Shown: positions 13,474-14,026 of the stretch, in pieces
Layout: each line of letters opens with the position of its first letter
Numbering within the stretch: position 1 is the first letter of the stretch
NCBI GenBank assembly: GCA_002421475.1
Contig: DIJW01000043.1
Span: forward strand, 1-14,026
DNA: 14,026 nt
Source of the DNA: Thiomicrospira sp. UBA5634
Lineage (GTDB): Bacteria > Pseudomonadota > Gammaproteobacteria > Thiomicrospirales > Thiomicrospiraceae
Reading direction: 5' to 3'
The notes under the pieces: generated by a model
Told to the model about the DNA's origin: nothing
The model's input: the letters and a program-made list of their open reading frames with translations, nothing else
Database searches by the model: none
Program-made: the position numbers and the translations under genes

Positions 13474-14026
13474 ATGTTCTCAAGTATTTTCAAAAAGATC
13501 TTTGGCAGTCGTAATGATCGTCTATTAAAACAATATCAAAAACGTATCGCAGAAATTAATGCATTCGAAGCGCCTTTAGCGGCCTTGTCAGACGAGGCGT
13601 TGCAAGCAAAAACCCAGAGTTTTAAACAAGCACTAAAGGACGGTACGCCGCTGAATGATATTTTGCCTGAAGCTTTTGCGGTAGTGCGTGAAGCGGGTAA
13701 ACGCGTATTTGGTATGCGTCATTACGATGTGCAAATGATCGGTGGTATGGCACTGCATGATGGTCGTATTGCAGAAATGAGAACCGGTGAAGGTAAAACC
13801 TTAGTGGCGACGTTGCCGGCTTACTTAAACGCCCTAACTGAACGTGGCGTACATGTGATTACCGTAAACGACTATTTGGCTAAACGTGATGCTGAATGGA
13901 TGGGGCACTTGTTTGGCTTTTTAGGTTTAACCACCGGCGTAATTGTTAGTGGCCAAACCCAACAAGAAAAACAACAAGCTTATGCGATGGATATTACCTA
14001 CGGCACCAATAATGAATTTGGTTTTG
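13474..14026 (+). CDS. secA: Preprotein translocase motor ATPase SecA (N-terminal part, cut off by the window edge)
   Basis: SecA is the ATPase that pushes unfolded preproteins through the SecYEG channel. The 184 complete codons visible cover the start of nucleotide-binding domain 1: the N-terminal [15 protein letters not shown] segment, the [20 protein letters not shown] block, Walker A MRTGEGKT with Lys108 at the same number as E. coli SecA, and [19 protein letters not shown] 13474 follows AAGG (13466-13469) at a slightly short spacing of four bases. There is no secM-like gene upstream; instead there is a leader of roughly 85 bases with two small hairpins. The gene continues beyond the right edge. 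Confidence 0.97.
   Translation, partial: MFSSIFKKIFGSRNDRLLKQYQKRIAEINAFEAPLAALSDEALQAKTQSFKQALKDGTPLNDILPEAFAVVREAGKRVFGMRHYDVQMIGGMALHDGRIAEMRTGEGKTLVATLPAYLNALTERGVHVITVNDYLAKRDAEWMGHLFGFLGLTTGVIVSGQTQQEKQQAYAMDITYGTNNEFGF

Overview
The window is a chromosomal segment of a gammaproteobacterium, with base composition around the mid-40s % GC by eye. It carries housekeeping genes in an arrangement close to the end of the gammaproteobacterial division and cell wall (dcw) cluster. The protein sequences suggest a Thiotrichales or Thiomicrospira-like relative, but that is only an impression. I see no mobile element, CRISPR array, tRNA or rRNA. Gene density is very high: the longest non-coding stretch is 168 bp (7488-7655), so no gene-free gap exceeds 300 bases.

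Layout. (1) 1-2178, zinc uptake: a left-truncated znuC on the minus strand diverges from znuA, which is followed by an overlapping small P-loop-like gene of unknown function. (2) 2181-7487, SUF iron-sulfur cluster assembly: a sigma70-type promoter overlapped by an IscR-like box, then sufB, sufC, one continuous reading frame joining SufD to SufS, and a small unknown gene. (3) 7488-12906, distal dcw cluster: murC, ddl, ftsQ, ftsA, lpxC. Two genes normally found here are absent: murB (between murC and ddl) and ftsZ (between ftsA and lpxC). (4) 12914-14026: dciA on the minus strand, then secA running off the right edge.

How the genes work together. ZnuA and ZnuC (with an unseen ZnuB) import zinc, which LpxC needs as its catalytic metal. 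SufB, SufC and SufD form the scaffold on which Fe-S clusters are built, with sulfur supplied by the SufS cysteine desulfurase. MurC and Ddl make peptidoglycan precursors, FtsQ and FtsA belong to the divisome, LpxC commits precursors to lipid A, DciA loads the replicative helicase and SecA drives protein export.

The most striking signal is not a gene. An exact 12-bp palindrome, ACCAGGCCTGGT, occurs six times in 14 kb (starts 916, 3731, 5444, 6384, 9818, 13308), with a one-mismatch copy at 1745. Fewer than 0.001 copies would be expected by chance. It sits inside unrelated genes and in one intergenic gap, and resembles in behaviour the highly iterated palindrome (HIP1) of cyanobacteria, with a different sequence. 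Inside genes it is read in only two frames, giving Gln-Ala-Trp or Pro-Gly-Leu-Val at apparently tolerant positions. The other main oddities are the SufD-SufS fusion and the missing ftsZ, whose usual place holds only a short intergenic region with a perfect inverted repeat.
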